NCBI GenBank assembly: GCA_031261865.1
Contig: JAISIV010000027.1
Location: forward strand, 1 to 35,125
DNA: 35,125 nt
DNA from: Lactobacillaceae bacterium
GTDB taxonomy: Bacteria; Bacillota; Bacilli; Lactobacillales; Lactobacillaceae
Direction: 5' to 3'
The first letter of the stretch is position 1; the number at the start of each line of letters is the position of its first letter. Positions 16,712 through 25,104 of this stretch are shown here, one piece after another. Made by a program: the position numbers and the translations under genes. The notes below the pieces were generated by a model. That model made no database searches and was not told the DNA's origin. It saw only the letters and a list, made by a program, of their open reading frames with translations.

Positions 16712-17362
16712 TTACTTGTTCATGTTCCACTCATTTAAGAACTGATCTAGGAATGCATGCATGGCTTCGTTTCTTTCCTCAGCAATTTTTTTTGCTAATT
16801 CAGTATTCATGTAATCTTTCACCCTGAATAATTTGGTGTAAAAGTGATTGACCGTACTTTCATCGTGTGTTCGATATTCTTCTTTAGAAGTGGGGACAAT
16901 TGCTTCGACTTCTGGGTCGTACATTTTTCTTCCGTGTGCCGATCCATAAATAAAAGCACGAATGGCAGCAATCACACCTACTGCCTCCAGGCGATCAGCG
17001 TCTTGAACTATTTGTCCGTTTATGTCGAGAGGCCTGGCATCTCCGTATTGTTGTTTGGACCAACTCATATTGTCGATGATATAAAAAATTGGTTCACTAG
17101 GAATTTCCAGTTCATCTAATAAGTCAGCCGCCTTTCTTTTTTGAGCATCCACGTCGTCAAATAGTTTGTCGTCGTAGGTGTCGTGCAAATATGCCGCCAC
17201 CATTGTGGTAAGGGGATCTGCCTTTGGCTCAGTTTCTAAAATTTTTTGGGACCAGTCAGCGACTCTTTGAATATGCGAAAAATCGTGTCCAGTTTTATCG
17301 GTTTCTAATTGATCTTTGGCGAATTGTGCCACTCGCTCAATTTTTTCTTGAATGTTTTCCAT
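16712..17362 (-). CDS. HD-domain phosphohydrolase, YedJ/YpgQ-type
   Basis: A 216-residue cytoplasmic metal-dependent hydrolase. The HD motif set is visible: HDFSHIQRVADWSQ, AAYLHDTYDDKLF and QDADRLEAVGVIAAIRAF, followed by YGSAHGRKMYDP typical of the YedJ/YpgQ group. Relatives have been reported with nucleotide pyrophosphatase or phosphatase activity; the substrate here is open. The track begins six codons upstream; the ATG at 17362 is preferred because TAAAAT lies 7 bases before it, with no Shine-Dalgarno, and the family start is MENIQEKIERV-like. It is divergent from the ABC transporter gene. It ends in the hairpin that also controls the POT gene. Confidence 0.87.
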   Translation of the reverse strand: MENIQEKIERVAQFAKDQLETDKTGHDFSHIQRVADWSQKILETEPKADPLTTMVAAYLHDTYDDKLFDDVDAQKRKAADLLDELEIPSEPIFYIIDNMSWSKQQYGDARPLDINGQIVQDADRLEAVGVIAAIRAFIYGSAHGRKMYDPEVEAIVPTSKEEYRTHDESTVNHFYTKLFRVKDYMNTELAKKIAEERNEAMHAFLDQFLNEWNMNK

Positions 17363-17421
17363 GCCACTTATTTTAACCAAGATAAATGGCTTACTATATT
17401 AATTAGAAATAAAGGAGCAGT

Positions 17422-19398
17422 ATGGCTTATTTTGAATTAAAAGATATTAAAAAAAGTTACCGCCTCAATAAAAATGAAGTATTTCCAGTTCTAAAAGGAA
17501 TCAACCTTCAATTTGAAAAAGGGGAAATGGTTTCAATCTTAGGTGAATCTGGAGGAGGTAAGTCAACTCTTCTAAACATCTTGGGTGGGTTAGATCATGA
17601 TTACGAAGGGGATGTCATTTTGGATGGACAATCCACAAAAGACTTCACCGAAAAACAAATGGATGGTTTCCGCCGTCAAACTATCGGTTTTATTTTCCAA
17701 AACTTCAACCTTATCTCGCACCTTACTTTGTTAGATAACGTTAAAGTCGCTCTTGAAATGACTGAATTGTCTCCGGCGGAGCGTACACAAAGAGCCAAAG
17801 AATTATTGGAACAAGTTGGCTTAAAAGACCACGTTAAAAAATATCCAAATCAAATTTCTGGTGGACAAAAGCAACGTGTGGCAATTGCTCGTGCTTTAGC
17901 TTCAAATGCCGATATCATCATTGCCGATGAACCTACTGGTGCCTTGGATTCCACTAACACCGCTGAAGTTTTGGAGATCCTTGAAAACATTGCTAAAGAC
18001 GGTAAGTTGGTTTTGATGGTTACTCACTCACAAGATGTTGCTAACTATGGAACTCGAATTGTCCATATTTCTGATGGAATAATTGATTCTGACACAAAGA
18101 ATCGCAAAAAGTATCCGGTTCCAGCCGCAGAAACTAAATTGAAATCAAAGCCTTTGTCGGCCGCCGCTGATTACATCATGGCTTATAAGCATTTGATGCA
18201 CAATTTCTGGCGTAATTTCTTAATTATGCTGGGAACTGGAATCGGTATTTTCGCCGTTATTTTGTTCAGTGTATTAGGTAATGGAATTAATGCGTTCATC
18301 AATGACCAAATCAATTCAATTGTTAATCCAAAAATGATTGCCATTGTTAAAAATACCAGCGGTAAAAAAATGAGTTCTCAAAAAGCTCAAGAATCTATTT
18401 CTCAAGCTTCCGCCAACCCTACCCAAATCTTTATCAATCAAGATTTGATTGATCGGATTAAAAAACTCGATCACGTTAAAAAAGTTGAAGCTGGTTACCA
18501 ATTCTCGACTTACCAATTGATTGGTAATTCGAAAACCGTTTCAGCGCGTGGTTTGATGGGTTACAGCGACACTTTGTCTAAGAACTCAATCAAGCATGGG
18601 GATGCTCCAAAAACTGGAGAGATGATTATCTCTAACAAACAAGCCACTGAATTATTTGGCGGTTGGAAGAAGGCCATCGGCCAAACGGTTAACGTGACAT
18701 TCACTTGGATTAACGACAAAGGAATGCCAGTTCAAGTTTCAACTGATGTAAAAATTTCTGGAACTGTAAGTGATGAACAAACTTCATTTACAAGCATTAA
18801 CACTCAAACTATCAAAGAGGCTCTTCAAAAAGCTGGCGCAACCACTGATTCAAACTATGTGATTTCGCAAGCGGATTCCATGAAAAACGTTAAGAAGGCC
18901 GCCGCTGAAATCAACAACCTAAAAGTCGATGGTAAATACGCTCTAGCTTCAATTACTGTAGGATCCGTGCTTGATACTGTTAACGATTATGTTGGTGTTG
19001 CAAGTATGGCCCTTCAAGTTATTGCTGGAATATCATTGGTTGTTTCAGCTTTGATGATTATCGTAACGATGTATATGTCAGTTTCTGAACGTACAAAAGA
19101 AATCGGTGTTCTTCGCGCTTTGGGTGCTGGTAAAAAAGATGTTCGTCGCCTCTTCACAGCTGAATCATTATTGATTGGATTATTCAGTGCTGTATTAGCT
19201 TTGGCACTTAGTTATGGAATTGGTTTCTTTATTAACCAAGCTCTCTATTCAATCGTAAAATTCAATATGGTTCAAGTAACTGGAATGAATGTTCTATCGG
19301 CCTTTATCATCGCCTTGGTAATTGCCTATATTGCAGCATTGCTTCCCGCAAATAGAGCCGCTAACCTTGATCCAATTGAAAGTTTAGCTGCTGAATAA
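17422..19398 (+). CDS. fused ABC transporter: MacB-type ATPase plus FtsX-like permease
   Basis: A 658-residue membrane protein joining ATPase and permease in one chain. The ATPase part (residues 1-230) has Walker A GESGGGKST, the signature SGGQKQRVAIARAL and Walker B IIADEPTGALDS. A membrane helix near residue 270 leads into a large extracellular domain (about 290-510), then three more helices with the FtsX-like region containing SERTKEIGVLRALGAGKKDV and the ending NRAANLDPIESLAAE. This is the MacB/type VII ABC layout used for mechanotransmission, peptide export or bacitracin-like resistance, not for transport through the membrane core. No two-component system is adjacent. A promoter (TTAACC, 16 bases, TATATT) and AAAGGAG support the start. 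Confidence 0.93.
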   Translation: MAYFELKDIKKSYRLNKNEVFPVLKGINLQFEKGEMVSILGESGGGKSTLLNILGGLDHDYEGDVILDGQSTKDFTEKQMDGFRRQTIGFIFQNFNLISHLTLLDNVKVALEMTELSPAERTQRAKELLEQVGLKDHVKKYPNQISGGQKQRVAIARALASNADIIIADEPTGALDSTNTAEVLEILENIAKDGKLVLMVTHSQDVANYGTRIVHISDGIIDSDTKNRKKYPVPAAETKLKSKPLSAAADYIMAYKHLMHNFWRNFLIMLGTGIGIFAVILFSVLGNGINAFINDQINSIVNPKMIAIVKNTSGKKMSSQKAQESISQASANPTQIFINQDLIDRIKKLDHVKKVEAGYQFSTYQLIGNSKTVSARGLMGYSDTLSKNSIKHGDAPKTGEMIISNKQATELFGGWKKAIGQTVNVTFTWINDKGMPVQVSTDVKISGTVSDEQTSFTSINTQTIKEALQKAGATTDSNYVISQADSMKNVKKAAAEINNLKVDGKYALASITVGSVLDTVNDYVGVASMALQVIAGISLVVSALMIIVTMYMSVSERTKEIGVLRALGAGKKDVRRLFTAESLLIGLFSAVLALALSYGIGFFINQALYSIVKFNMVQVTGMNVLSAFIIALVIAYIAALLPANRAANLDPIESLAAE

Positions 19399-19407
19399 TT
19401 ATTAATT

Positions 19408-19434
19408 CGTCTTTCATTTTGAAGGGCGTTTTTT
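19408..19434 (+). terminator. terminator of the ABC transporter gene
   Basis: Stem CGTCTTTC / GAAGGGCG (with G-T pairs), loop ATTTT, then six T residues. Confidence 0.75.
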
Positions 19435-19489
19435 ATTGTTTTAATTCGAAGACTTTTCTGTATTCTTTTAATTAATAAGAGAAGTCGTC

Positions 19490-19993
19490 ATGCCACAAAT
19501 AAAGTTAAAACAACCTGTATCACCAAATAATGAAGTAAAAATTCAGAAGAGTTACCTCACGCTAATTTTTAGTTTGATTATGTTTTTACCGTTCAATGGA
19601 ATTTTTATATTATTGGTCTTCGTAAGTTTTAAACAACCCGCTGCAATTTTTCTCGTGCTAGGTGCCTTGTTATTCGTATTACTTATCGATTTAACGGTTT
19701 GGGGATTTTTGATTTCGGGGATGACAGCCTTTAAATATTCGGACGACGGAATTACGATTTACAATCTCAAAAAAGTATATTTGTCCTGGAAAGATATCAA
19801 GGATGTCGAACTTAAAAGAGTCGGAACCCAGACGTTTATTTATGTTTACCCAGTTGATACCTCTTTAAAAAAGAAAGCATATTCAGTAGCTCTTTCAACG
19901 ACACAAGTAAATTTGTCGAATGAGGATATTTTTCTTGGTTTCAAGACAAGGATGAATGACATTCATGGGAAATCGATGAGCAGTCATACCTAA
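19490..19993 (+). CDS. two-pass membrane protein with a C-terminal PH-like domain
   Basis: A 167-residue protein with two hydrophobic segments (about residues 22-48 and 52-78). A soluble domain follows, containing AFKYSDDGITIYNLKKVYLSWKDIKDVELK, a pattern typical of bacterial PH-like (bPH) domains. I do not recognise a specific family. The start is supported by AAGAGAAG upstream. It has its own region after the ABC terminator and is followed by the second 61 bp repeat array and the lipase-like gene. A role as immunity or membrane partner of that protein is possible, but the repeats between them contain no evidence of co-transcription. Confidence 0.7.
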   Translation: MPQIKLKQPVSPNNEVKIQKSYLTLIFSLIMFLPFNGIFILLVFVSFKQPAAIFLVLGALLFVLLIDLTVWGFLISGMTAFKYSDDGITIYNLKKVYLSWKDIKDVELKRVGTQTFIYVYPVDTSLKKKAYSVALSTTQVNLSNEDIFLGFKTRMNDIHGKSMSSHT

Positions 19994-20179
19994 AGACGTC
20001 CAAAATTTATTATCGTCAAACTGTCGTTCGGCTCGTTATTTTGCGTATGTCTAAAGGTATCTGAAATTTATTATCGTCAAACTGTCGTTTAACTCCGTAA
20101 TGTTCGTATACACGCAGTGCATCCGCGAAACATAGTCACAAAACTGTCGTTTTGTTCCTTATTTATCGTATAAAGAAGT
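19988..20179 (+). repeat. 61 bp repeat family, array B (three copies) ending at a start codon
   Basis: Three copies are aligned by AAACTGTCG at 20018, 20079 and 20141 (periods 61 and 62). Copies 1 and 2 share AAATTTATTATCGTCAAA. Copy 3 has diverged in its first half but keeps a perfect hairpin, CAAAAC-TGTC-GTTTTG. Against CTAAAC-TGTC-GTTTAG of array A, one base pair is swapped on both sides, a compensatory change. The last copy ends CGTATAAAGAAGT directly before ATG. Confidence 0.8.
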
Positions 20180-21538
20180 ATGGCTAATTTAACTGACTAT
20201 TCTAATACTGATTTATATATGGCAGAAAGTTCTTATACTTCTAGACCTTATAGTTTTGACAAAACTAATAAAAGACCGCCCGCTCAAGCCCAAAAGTCTC
20301 AATGGTACAAGCAAGAAAAAATAACGGACAACAAAACTGGTTACACTGCTTACTTTTTAACCAATAATCAAAACCCAAATCTGGCAACCCAGGCTTACTA
20401 TGTTGTCCGAGGTAGTGACGCTTTTGATGCTCAAAATCCTGATTGGACTGGTAATAATATTCCTTTTGCTTTAGCTGATAAGCAAGTAAAACAATCTAAA
20501 AACTTCATCAAAGATGTCCAAACAAAAATGTCTCGATACACGAACATTACCGCTTGGAATTTTACCGGTCACAGTTTAGCGACGATGGTTGTCACGACCG
20601 GTTTAAGTAATTTATCCCAAGACCAAGCAACTAAAGTTCAAGCGGCCACTTTGTTTAATGGTCCAGATGTAACCAATTCGCTCAACGTACATCAACTAAA
20701 CAATTTAAAGGACTCCGGTTTGAACGACAAAATAACTTATTACCTGAATCCGGATGACATGGTCAGCGTCTTAAATCGTTCTCAGTCTGAACAAATAGGA
20801 CATGTAAATTGGATTGACACTAAGTCGGATTACGGAACGATGGATATTGCCTCTTCACATGACTTTTATGAATATCAAGTTGTCAATGGCAAAATCAAAA
20901 CAGTTGAAAATAGCTTAGAACTGAAAACTTATATCTACGCTCAAGATGCTCTTTATCAACAGCTGATTAATCATGTTGGCAACCTCAAACTATCACCCAA
21001 AAAAGTAAAAAAGATTATTGAAACACTTGATGGAGAAAAATATGTGTCAGGAAAAATTAATTACCTGGTAAAAGAGTTTGGAAATAAAATTGATATTCAT
21101 TTGTTCTTGAAGTTTTATATGAGGTATAAAGACGCAAAAGAAATGATCGGACTGTCTAACCGAATCAACTCTTTGACTCTTCAATTGGAACACAGTGACG
21201 ATATTAAGTTAAGCGAAATTTTAGTCTCTAAAATAGAACAATACATCGGGAATTTTCTCGATAAAATTACCTTTGATACTGAAATGATCCATGTTAATAC
21301 TAGAAATAAATTACAAAAATTAATCAACGAGGCGAATATGGAACTATCAATCGCTGGATCAACCACTCAGTTCGACTATCGGTATTTTTATTCTGAGCCA
21401 CAAGAAAAAATTAACCAAAATAGTGTTTCGGTATACAAAAAGGACATGGAACAAACGCTCCACATCCTAACTAATCACGTATTTGAAATTTATAAAATTG
21501 ATGTCAATTACGCTAATAATTCATTTAAGCCAGATTAA
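20180..21538 (+). CDS. lipase-fold (class 3-like) alpha/beta hydrolase with a long helical C-terminal domain
   Basis: A 452-residue protein without signal peptide or membrane segment. The N-terminal part (about 1-245) is a class 3 lipase-like domain: nucleophile Ser132 in FTGHSLA (GxSxA rather than GxSxG), Asp192/193 in LNPDDMVS, and His227 in SSHDFYEY. The ordering Ser-Asp-His and GPDVTN after the nucleophile fit. The C-terminal ~200 residues are charged, helical and of unknown family. This hydrolase-then-helical order resembles type VII-secreted lipases with a reversed LXG arrangement (such as TslA of Staphylococcus), but no type VII genes are in the window. TATAAA from the 61 bp repeat lies 5 bases before the ATG. 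Its stop overlaps the stop of the convergent HAD gene. It could also be an intracellular esterase. Confidence 0.72.
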   Translation: MANLTDYSNTDLYMAESSYTSRPYSFDKTNKRPPAQAQKSQWYKQEKITDNKTGYTAYFLTNNQNPNLATQAYYVVRGSDAFDAQNPDWTGNNIPFALADKQVKQSKNFIKDVQTKMSRYTNITAWNFTGHSLATMVVTTGLSNLSQDQATKVQAATLFNGPDVTNSLNVHQLNNLKDSGLNDKITYYLNPDDMVSVLNRSQSEQIGHVNWIDTKSDYGTMDIASSHDFYEYQVVNGKIKTVENSLELKTYIYAQDALYQQLINHVGNLKLSPKKVKKIIETLDGEKYVSGKINYLVKEFGNKIDIHLFLKFYMRYKDAKEMIGLSNRINSLTLQLEHSDDIKLSEILVSKIEQYIGNFLDKITFDTEMIHVNTRNKLQKLINEANMELSIAGSTTQFDYRYFYSEPQEKINQNSVSVYKKDMEQTLHILTNHVFEIYKIDVNYANNSFKPD

Positions 21539-22350
21539 ACATCCAAAACGAATTTTTCAATTGCAAATGCGACACCGTCTTCATCGTTTGTTTTTGTCAC
21601 AAACTGAGCGGCAGCTTTAACTTCATCGACGGCGTTTCCCATAGCAACTCCGGTTCCGGCAGCTTCGATCATTGAAAGATCATTGCCTTGATCGCCGATA
21701 CTCATGGTTTCATCAAGCGACAAACCTAATCCCTCAGCTAAACGTTTTAGGGCATTTCCTTTGGAGACCGTTTTTTTAATGAATTCAATGAAGAATTCAG
21801 ATGAGCGAACCACGTTATATTTATCCAAAAACTTTTGTGGCATCTGGGATAGAGTAGTATCGATTTTATCTTTTTCATCGATTAACATTACCTTGGCAAC
21901 TGGCAAACTTGATTCCAAGTCTGCAAGAGGGCGATACCAGATTGGCGCATTTGTTAAAGCACTTTCGTACACGGAGTATTTAGGGATATGGACAAAAGGT
22001 GTAATGATATCCGTTGCCGTTTCAATTTGGTGCTTAACATCGTTGCTATCAGCAAAGTTTGCAATCTCTAAATAATCTTCAACTTTCAAAGTCTCTTCGA
22101 TTAGGATTTTGCCGCTGGTTGTCATCGCCATAGCACCGTTGTAATTAATGGCAAATTGATCGTCGGAATTGTCGATTCCCAACATCTCGTAAAAATGTTT
22201 AGTGCCATCCAAAGGACGACCAGAGGCGATTACAATTTTTGCACCTTTTGCAATCGCTTTTTTCAACACCTCAACAGTGTGATCGGAGACTTTACCTTGA
22301 GAATTATTCAAAGTTCCGTCAACATCAATAGTTATTAGCTTAATTGTCAT
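21535..22350 (-). CDS. Cof-type HAD-superfamily phosphatase
   Basis: A 271-residue cytoplasmic sugar-phosphate or nucleotide phosphatase with a C2-type cap. HAD motif I is IDVDGTLNNSQG at the N-terminus, the motif II/cap entry is VIASGRPLDGT, and motif IV is GDQGNDLSMIEAAGTGVAMGNA. The track ORF starts 60 codons upstream inside the phosphoglucomutase gene; the ATG at 22350 gives the correct family N-terminus MTIKLITIDVDGTL. A perfect TATAAT lies 6 bases before it, with no Shine-Dalgarno. It is divergent from the phosphoglucomutase gene, whose -10 overlaps. The adjacent sugar-phosphate enzyme suggests a related substrate, which is inference. Confidence 0.92.
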   Translation of the reverse strand: MTIKLITIDVDGTLNNSQGKVSDHTVEVLKKAIAKGAKIVIASGRPLDGTKHFYEMLGIDNSDDQFAINYNGAMAMTTSGKILIEETLKVEDYLEIANFADSNDVKHQIETATDIITPFVHIPKYSVYESALTNAPIWYRPLADLESSLPVAKVMLIDEKDKIDTTLSQMPQKFLDKYNVVRSSEFFIEFIKKTVSKGNALKRLAEGLGLSLDETMSIGDQGNDLSMIEAAGTGVAMGNAVDEVKAAAQFVTKTNDEDGVAFAIEKFVLDV

Positions 22351-22362
22351 AAAATAATTATA
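22350..22362. promoter_or_regulatory. overlapping divergent -10 elements between the HAD and phosphoglucomutase genes
   Basis: Only 11 bases separate the two start codons. The minus-strand TATAAT (22357-22362) lies 6 bases before the HAD ATG. The plus-strand TAAAAT (22350-22355) lies 6 bases before the mutase ATG. Each -10 sits on or beside the other gene's start codon. Confidence 0.6.
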
Positions 22363-24059
22363 TGTTGAATATCGAAGAGAAAATCCAAAGCTGGCAGGAC
22401 GAGAAAAACCTCGATGCTGCATTAAAAAAGGAATTAAAAAAACTTGATGATGAAGCACTTCGCGATGCTTTTTATCAAGATTTAAGTTTCGGAACCGCTG
22501 GTATGCGTGGCGTGCTCGGTGTTGGAACAAATCGTATGAATATCTACACGGTTGCTCAAACCACCCAAGCTTTAGCTGAAGTCATTAAAAAGGCCGGTGA
22601 TGATGCTGTATCTCGTGGTGTTGTTATTTCTTACGACTCTCGTATAAACTCTGATGTTTTCGCATCTACAGCTGCAGGTGTTTTACGCGCTAACGGTATT
22701 ACCGTTCATTTATTTACTTCACCCCATCCAACTCCAGAATTGAGTTTTGCGGTGATGGAATTAAATACTTATGCCGGTATTATGATTACCGCTAGTCACA
22801 ACCCTAAAGAATATAACGGTTACAAGTTGTATGGCGAAGATGGTGGACAATTAACCTCAAAGCCTGCCGCCCAAATCGTTAAAGAACGAGAAAAAATTAC
22901 TGATATCTTCAATATCAAACAAATTCAAACTGGGATTAAAAAAGTTCCAACCAGTTTTGACGCCAAGTATCTAAAACGTGTTGCAGAAGTGACTGTTGAT
23001 AAAACTCAAGCTAAAAAAGCCAAAGATTTCCAACTCGTCTTCACACCTCTTCATGGCGCTGGAGGAGAACTTGGGTTAAAGGCCTTAAAACAGGCTGGAT
23101 TTAAGGACGTTAAGGTTGTTGAGAAACAATTCGAACCAAATGGAAAGTTTCCAACTGTTGAATATCCAAATCCTGAATTCCATAATGTTTTCGAACTAGC
23201 TCAAAAACAAAATAAGAAAGCAGACGTACTTTTAGCCATCGATCCAGATGGCGATCGCATGGGTGTGGCATACCGTGCCAATACAAATGAATGGGGCTAT
23301 TTAACTGGTAACCAAATTGCTGCATTAATGGTTCATTACCTGTTATCTGCAAAACAAAATGCCGGCGCTTTGCCAACTAATGGAGCTATTGTTACTTCAA
23401 TTGTTTCATCGAATTTGCCAGCAAGAATTGCTAAAACTTTTAAAGTTAAAGCAATCGATGTTTTAACAGGTTTCAAATATATTGCCGATCAAATTGTTAA
23501 GTTCGACGAAAAGAAAAACCGTGAATTTCTCTTTGGTTTTGAAGAATCCTATGGTTTTCTTGTTAAGCCATTCGTTCATGATAAAGATGCAATTCAAGCG
23601 GTTACTTTAATGTCTGAATTGTCGGCGTATTACTTCAACCAAGGAAAGACTTTGGGTGACGCTCTCGAAGAGATATTTGAAGAATATGGGTTCACGATTG
23701 AAGACACTCTTTCAATCGATTTCCCAGGTGAATCTGGTAAAAAAGAGATGGATGATATGATGAACAAGTTCCGCTCGAAAGGCCCAAGTAAAATTGGCGA
23801 TTACCAAATTCAAACTGTTCAAGATTACGAATTACGTGTCGAAAAAAATCTTGAAAACGGCAAGACCAAAAAAATTACTTTACCTCAAGCGAACGTCATT
23901 AAATATCTATTTGAAGATGGTTCATGGATTGCGCTTCGTCCTTCTGGAACTGAACCTAAGCTTAAAATTTACGTCGGTGTTGTGGGCGACACATTACAAG
24001 CCGCTAATCAAAAACTTGGTGAAATTCAATCTCATATGGAAGCTTTATTAGCTAGATAA
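22362..24059 (+). CDS. phospho-sugar mutase (alpha-phosphoglucomutase/phosphomannomutase)
   Basis: A 565-residue cytoplasmic enzyme that interconverts glucose-6-phosphate and glucose-1-phosphate through a phosphoserine, supplying UDP-glucose and wall polymers. The phosphoserine loop is TASHNPKEYNGYK (residue about 143), the metal loop is DPDGDRMG, the sugar-binding loop is GFEESYGFL and the phosphate-binding end is RPSGTEPKLKIY. The length fits the PgcA/YhxB group of Firmicutes. The mRNA appears leaderless, with TAAAAT 6 bases before the ATG. It ends in a terminator whose tail runs into the promoter of the next gene. Confidence 0.95.
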   Translation: MLNIEEKIQSWQDEKNLDAALKKELKKLDDEALRDAFYQDLSFGTAGMRGVLGVGTNRMNIYTVAQTTQALAEVIKKAGDDAVSRGVVISYDSRINSDVFASTAAGVLRANGITVHLFTSPHPTPELSFAVMELNTYAGIMITASHNPKEYNGYKLYGEDGGQLTSKPAAQIVKEREKITDIFNIKQIQTGIKKVPTSFDAKYLKRVAEVTVDKTQAKKAKDFQLVFTPLHGAGGELGLKALKQAGFKDVKVVEKQFEPNGKFPTVEYPNPEFHNVFELAQKQNKKADVLLAIDPDGDRMGVAYRANTNEWGYLTGNQIAALMVHYLLSAKQNAGALPTNGAIVTSIVSSNLPARIAKTFKVKAIDVLTGFKYIADQIVKFDEKKNREFLFGFEESYGFLVKPFVHDKDAIQAVTLMSELSAYYFNQGKTLGDALEEIFEEYGFTIEDTLSIDFPGESGKKEMDDMMNKFRSKGPSKIGDYQIQTVQDYELRVEKNLENGKTKKITLPQANVIKYLFEDGSWIALRPSGTEPKLKIYVGVVGDTLQAANQKLGEIQSHMEALLAR

Positions 24060-24063
24060 TAAT

Positions 24064-24090
24064 TAGCCAGAATAAAATCTGGCTTTTTTC
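24064..24090 (+). terminator. phosphoglucomutase terminator
   Basis: Stem AGCCAGA / TCTGGCT, loop ATAAAA, then six T residues; it directly precedes the TACAAT of the next gene. Confidence 0.9.
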
Positions 24091-24104
24091 ATACAATAAT
24101 ATCG

Positions 24105-24656
24105 ATGCAAGTTTTAGATCAAAAAGATTATTTTGAAGTTGATGCGCAAATACAAACCCAAGTTGAAGAGCTGTATCAATCAGCTTTTCCAAGCCAAGAA
24201 CGCATGCCTTTTGAGATGTTGTTACAAATTGCTAATCGACCAAGTGTGTCATTGAATATCTATTTTAAAGATACTGAGTTTATTGGATTTGTCTTTACAA
24301 TGTTTTATGAAGATATTCTTAGTATTCAATATTTAGCAATAGTAAATAATCAAAGAAATTCAGGTTTTGGCACACAAATAATTGGTAGTCTAAAAAAGAA
24401 GAACGTTGGATTGCGTTTAGTTGTCGAAATGGAAAAAGTCGATCCTAAATCCGCTGATTATCAAAATCAATTAAAAAGGTTGGCCTTTTACGAGCGTAAC
24501 GGTTTTCAAAGTAACCAAATATTTATTTATGAATATGGGGTCGATTATGAGTTATTGACTTACGGAAGTAATCCGGTGACTACTGACGAATATGTAAAAC
24601 TAGCGGCCGATTTTTACCAAAGAGATGTTTCAGGGTTTATGAAGGAGATAAAATGA
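24105..24656 (+). CDS. GNAT-family N-acetyltransferase
   Basis: A 183-residue cytoplasmic acetyl-CoA-dependent acyltransferase. The acetyl-CoA pyrophosphate loop reads QRNSGFGTQ (about residues 84-92), and LAFYERNGF near residue 125 is the usual GNAT motif B end. The N-terminal SAFPSQERMPFEML is common in one GNAT subgroup of lactic acid bacteria; the substrate is unknown. TACAAT ends exactly 7 bases before the ATG and no Shine-Dalgarno is present. Its stop overlaps the next start (ATGA), so it is in an operon with the small membrane protein. Confidence 0.9.
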   Translation: MQVLDQKDYFEVDAQIQTQVEELYQSAFPSQERMPFEMLLQIANRPSVSLNIYFKDTEFIGFVFTMFYEDILSIQYLAIVNNQRNSGFGTQIIGSLKKKNVGLRLVVEMEKVDPKSADYQNQLKRLAFYERNGFQSNQIFIYEYGVDYELLTYGSNPVTTDEYVKLAADFYQRDVSGFMKEIK

Positions 24657-25063
24657 AAAAACTAAAGCGAGGTCAAGGAAAGATATCGGTTAATATTGTC
24701 ATTTCTTTAATGTGGATTTTGTTCTTTGTTGAAATTATTTTCACAGTTATGGCCGGCAAGTTTAGCATCGACAACAAGTGGACCAACTTCACTCAAATTC
24801 AAACATGGTCAGTTGTCGGGGCTGCCATTGTGGCTGAATCAGTTCTTGCTGCCTTCTTCTTTGCAATTGTTTCCAGTTTGAAAAACGTTTATAGTTTGGT
24901 CGATAATCAATACGCTTTAAACAAAAACTTACTAGAATCCCTAGCTCTATTGCAAGACAATATTAATTTGAATCATGATGCTACTACAGAAATTTTGAGT
25001 GAACTAAAACCAAAACCCCGCACTACTACAAGAAAAACTACTTCCAAAACCAACGCAAAATAA
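24653..25063 (+). CDS. small two-pass membrane protein of unknown function
   Basis: A 136-residue protein with two membrane segments (about residues 13-34 and 52-76), then a helical, probably coiled-coil stretch (NVYSLVDNQYALNKNLL...) and a basic Lys/Thr/Arg tail, KPKPRTTTRKTTSKTNAK, that could bind lipid head groups or nucleic acid. The ATG overlaps the GNAT stop by four bases, with AAGGAG upstream. Its own stop codon lies in the loop of the following terminator. I do not recognise the family. Confidence 0.75.
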   Translation: MKKLKRGQGKISVNIVISLMWILFFVEIIFTVMAGKFSIDNKWTNFTQIQTWSVVGAAIVAESVLAAFFFAIVSSLKNVYSLVDNQYALNKNLLESLALLQDNINLNHDATTEILSELKPKPRTTTRKTTSKTNAK

Positions 25064-25076
25064 GCGTTGGTTTTTC
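25051..25076 (+). terminator. terminator of the GNAT-membrane protein operon
   Basis: Stem CCAACGC / GCGTTGG with the TAA stop codon in the loop, then TTTTT. Confidence 0.9.
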
Positions 25077-25104
25077 ATTTTAGTCAGTAGTTTAGAATAT
25101 TGTT

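Noticed and set aside
19988-20179. CRISPR array in the tandem ~61 bp repeats
   Set aside because: The conserved parts span most of the unit without unique, equal-length spacers; no cas genes are nearby, and there are only two or three copies per site.
22351-22530. 60-residue N-terminal extension of the HAD phosphatase
   Set aside because: It is antisense to the phosphoglucomutase gene; the HAD motif I begins right after the ATG at 22350.
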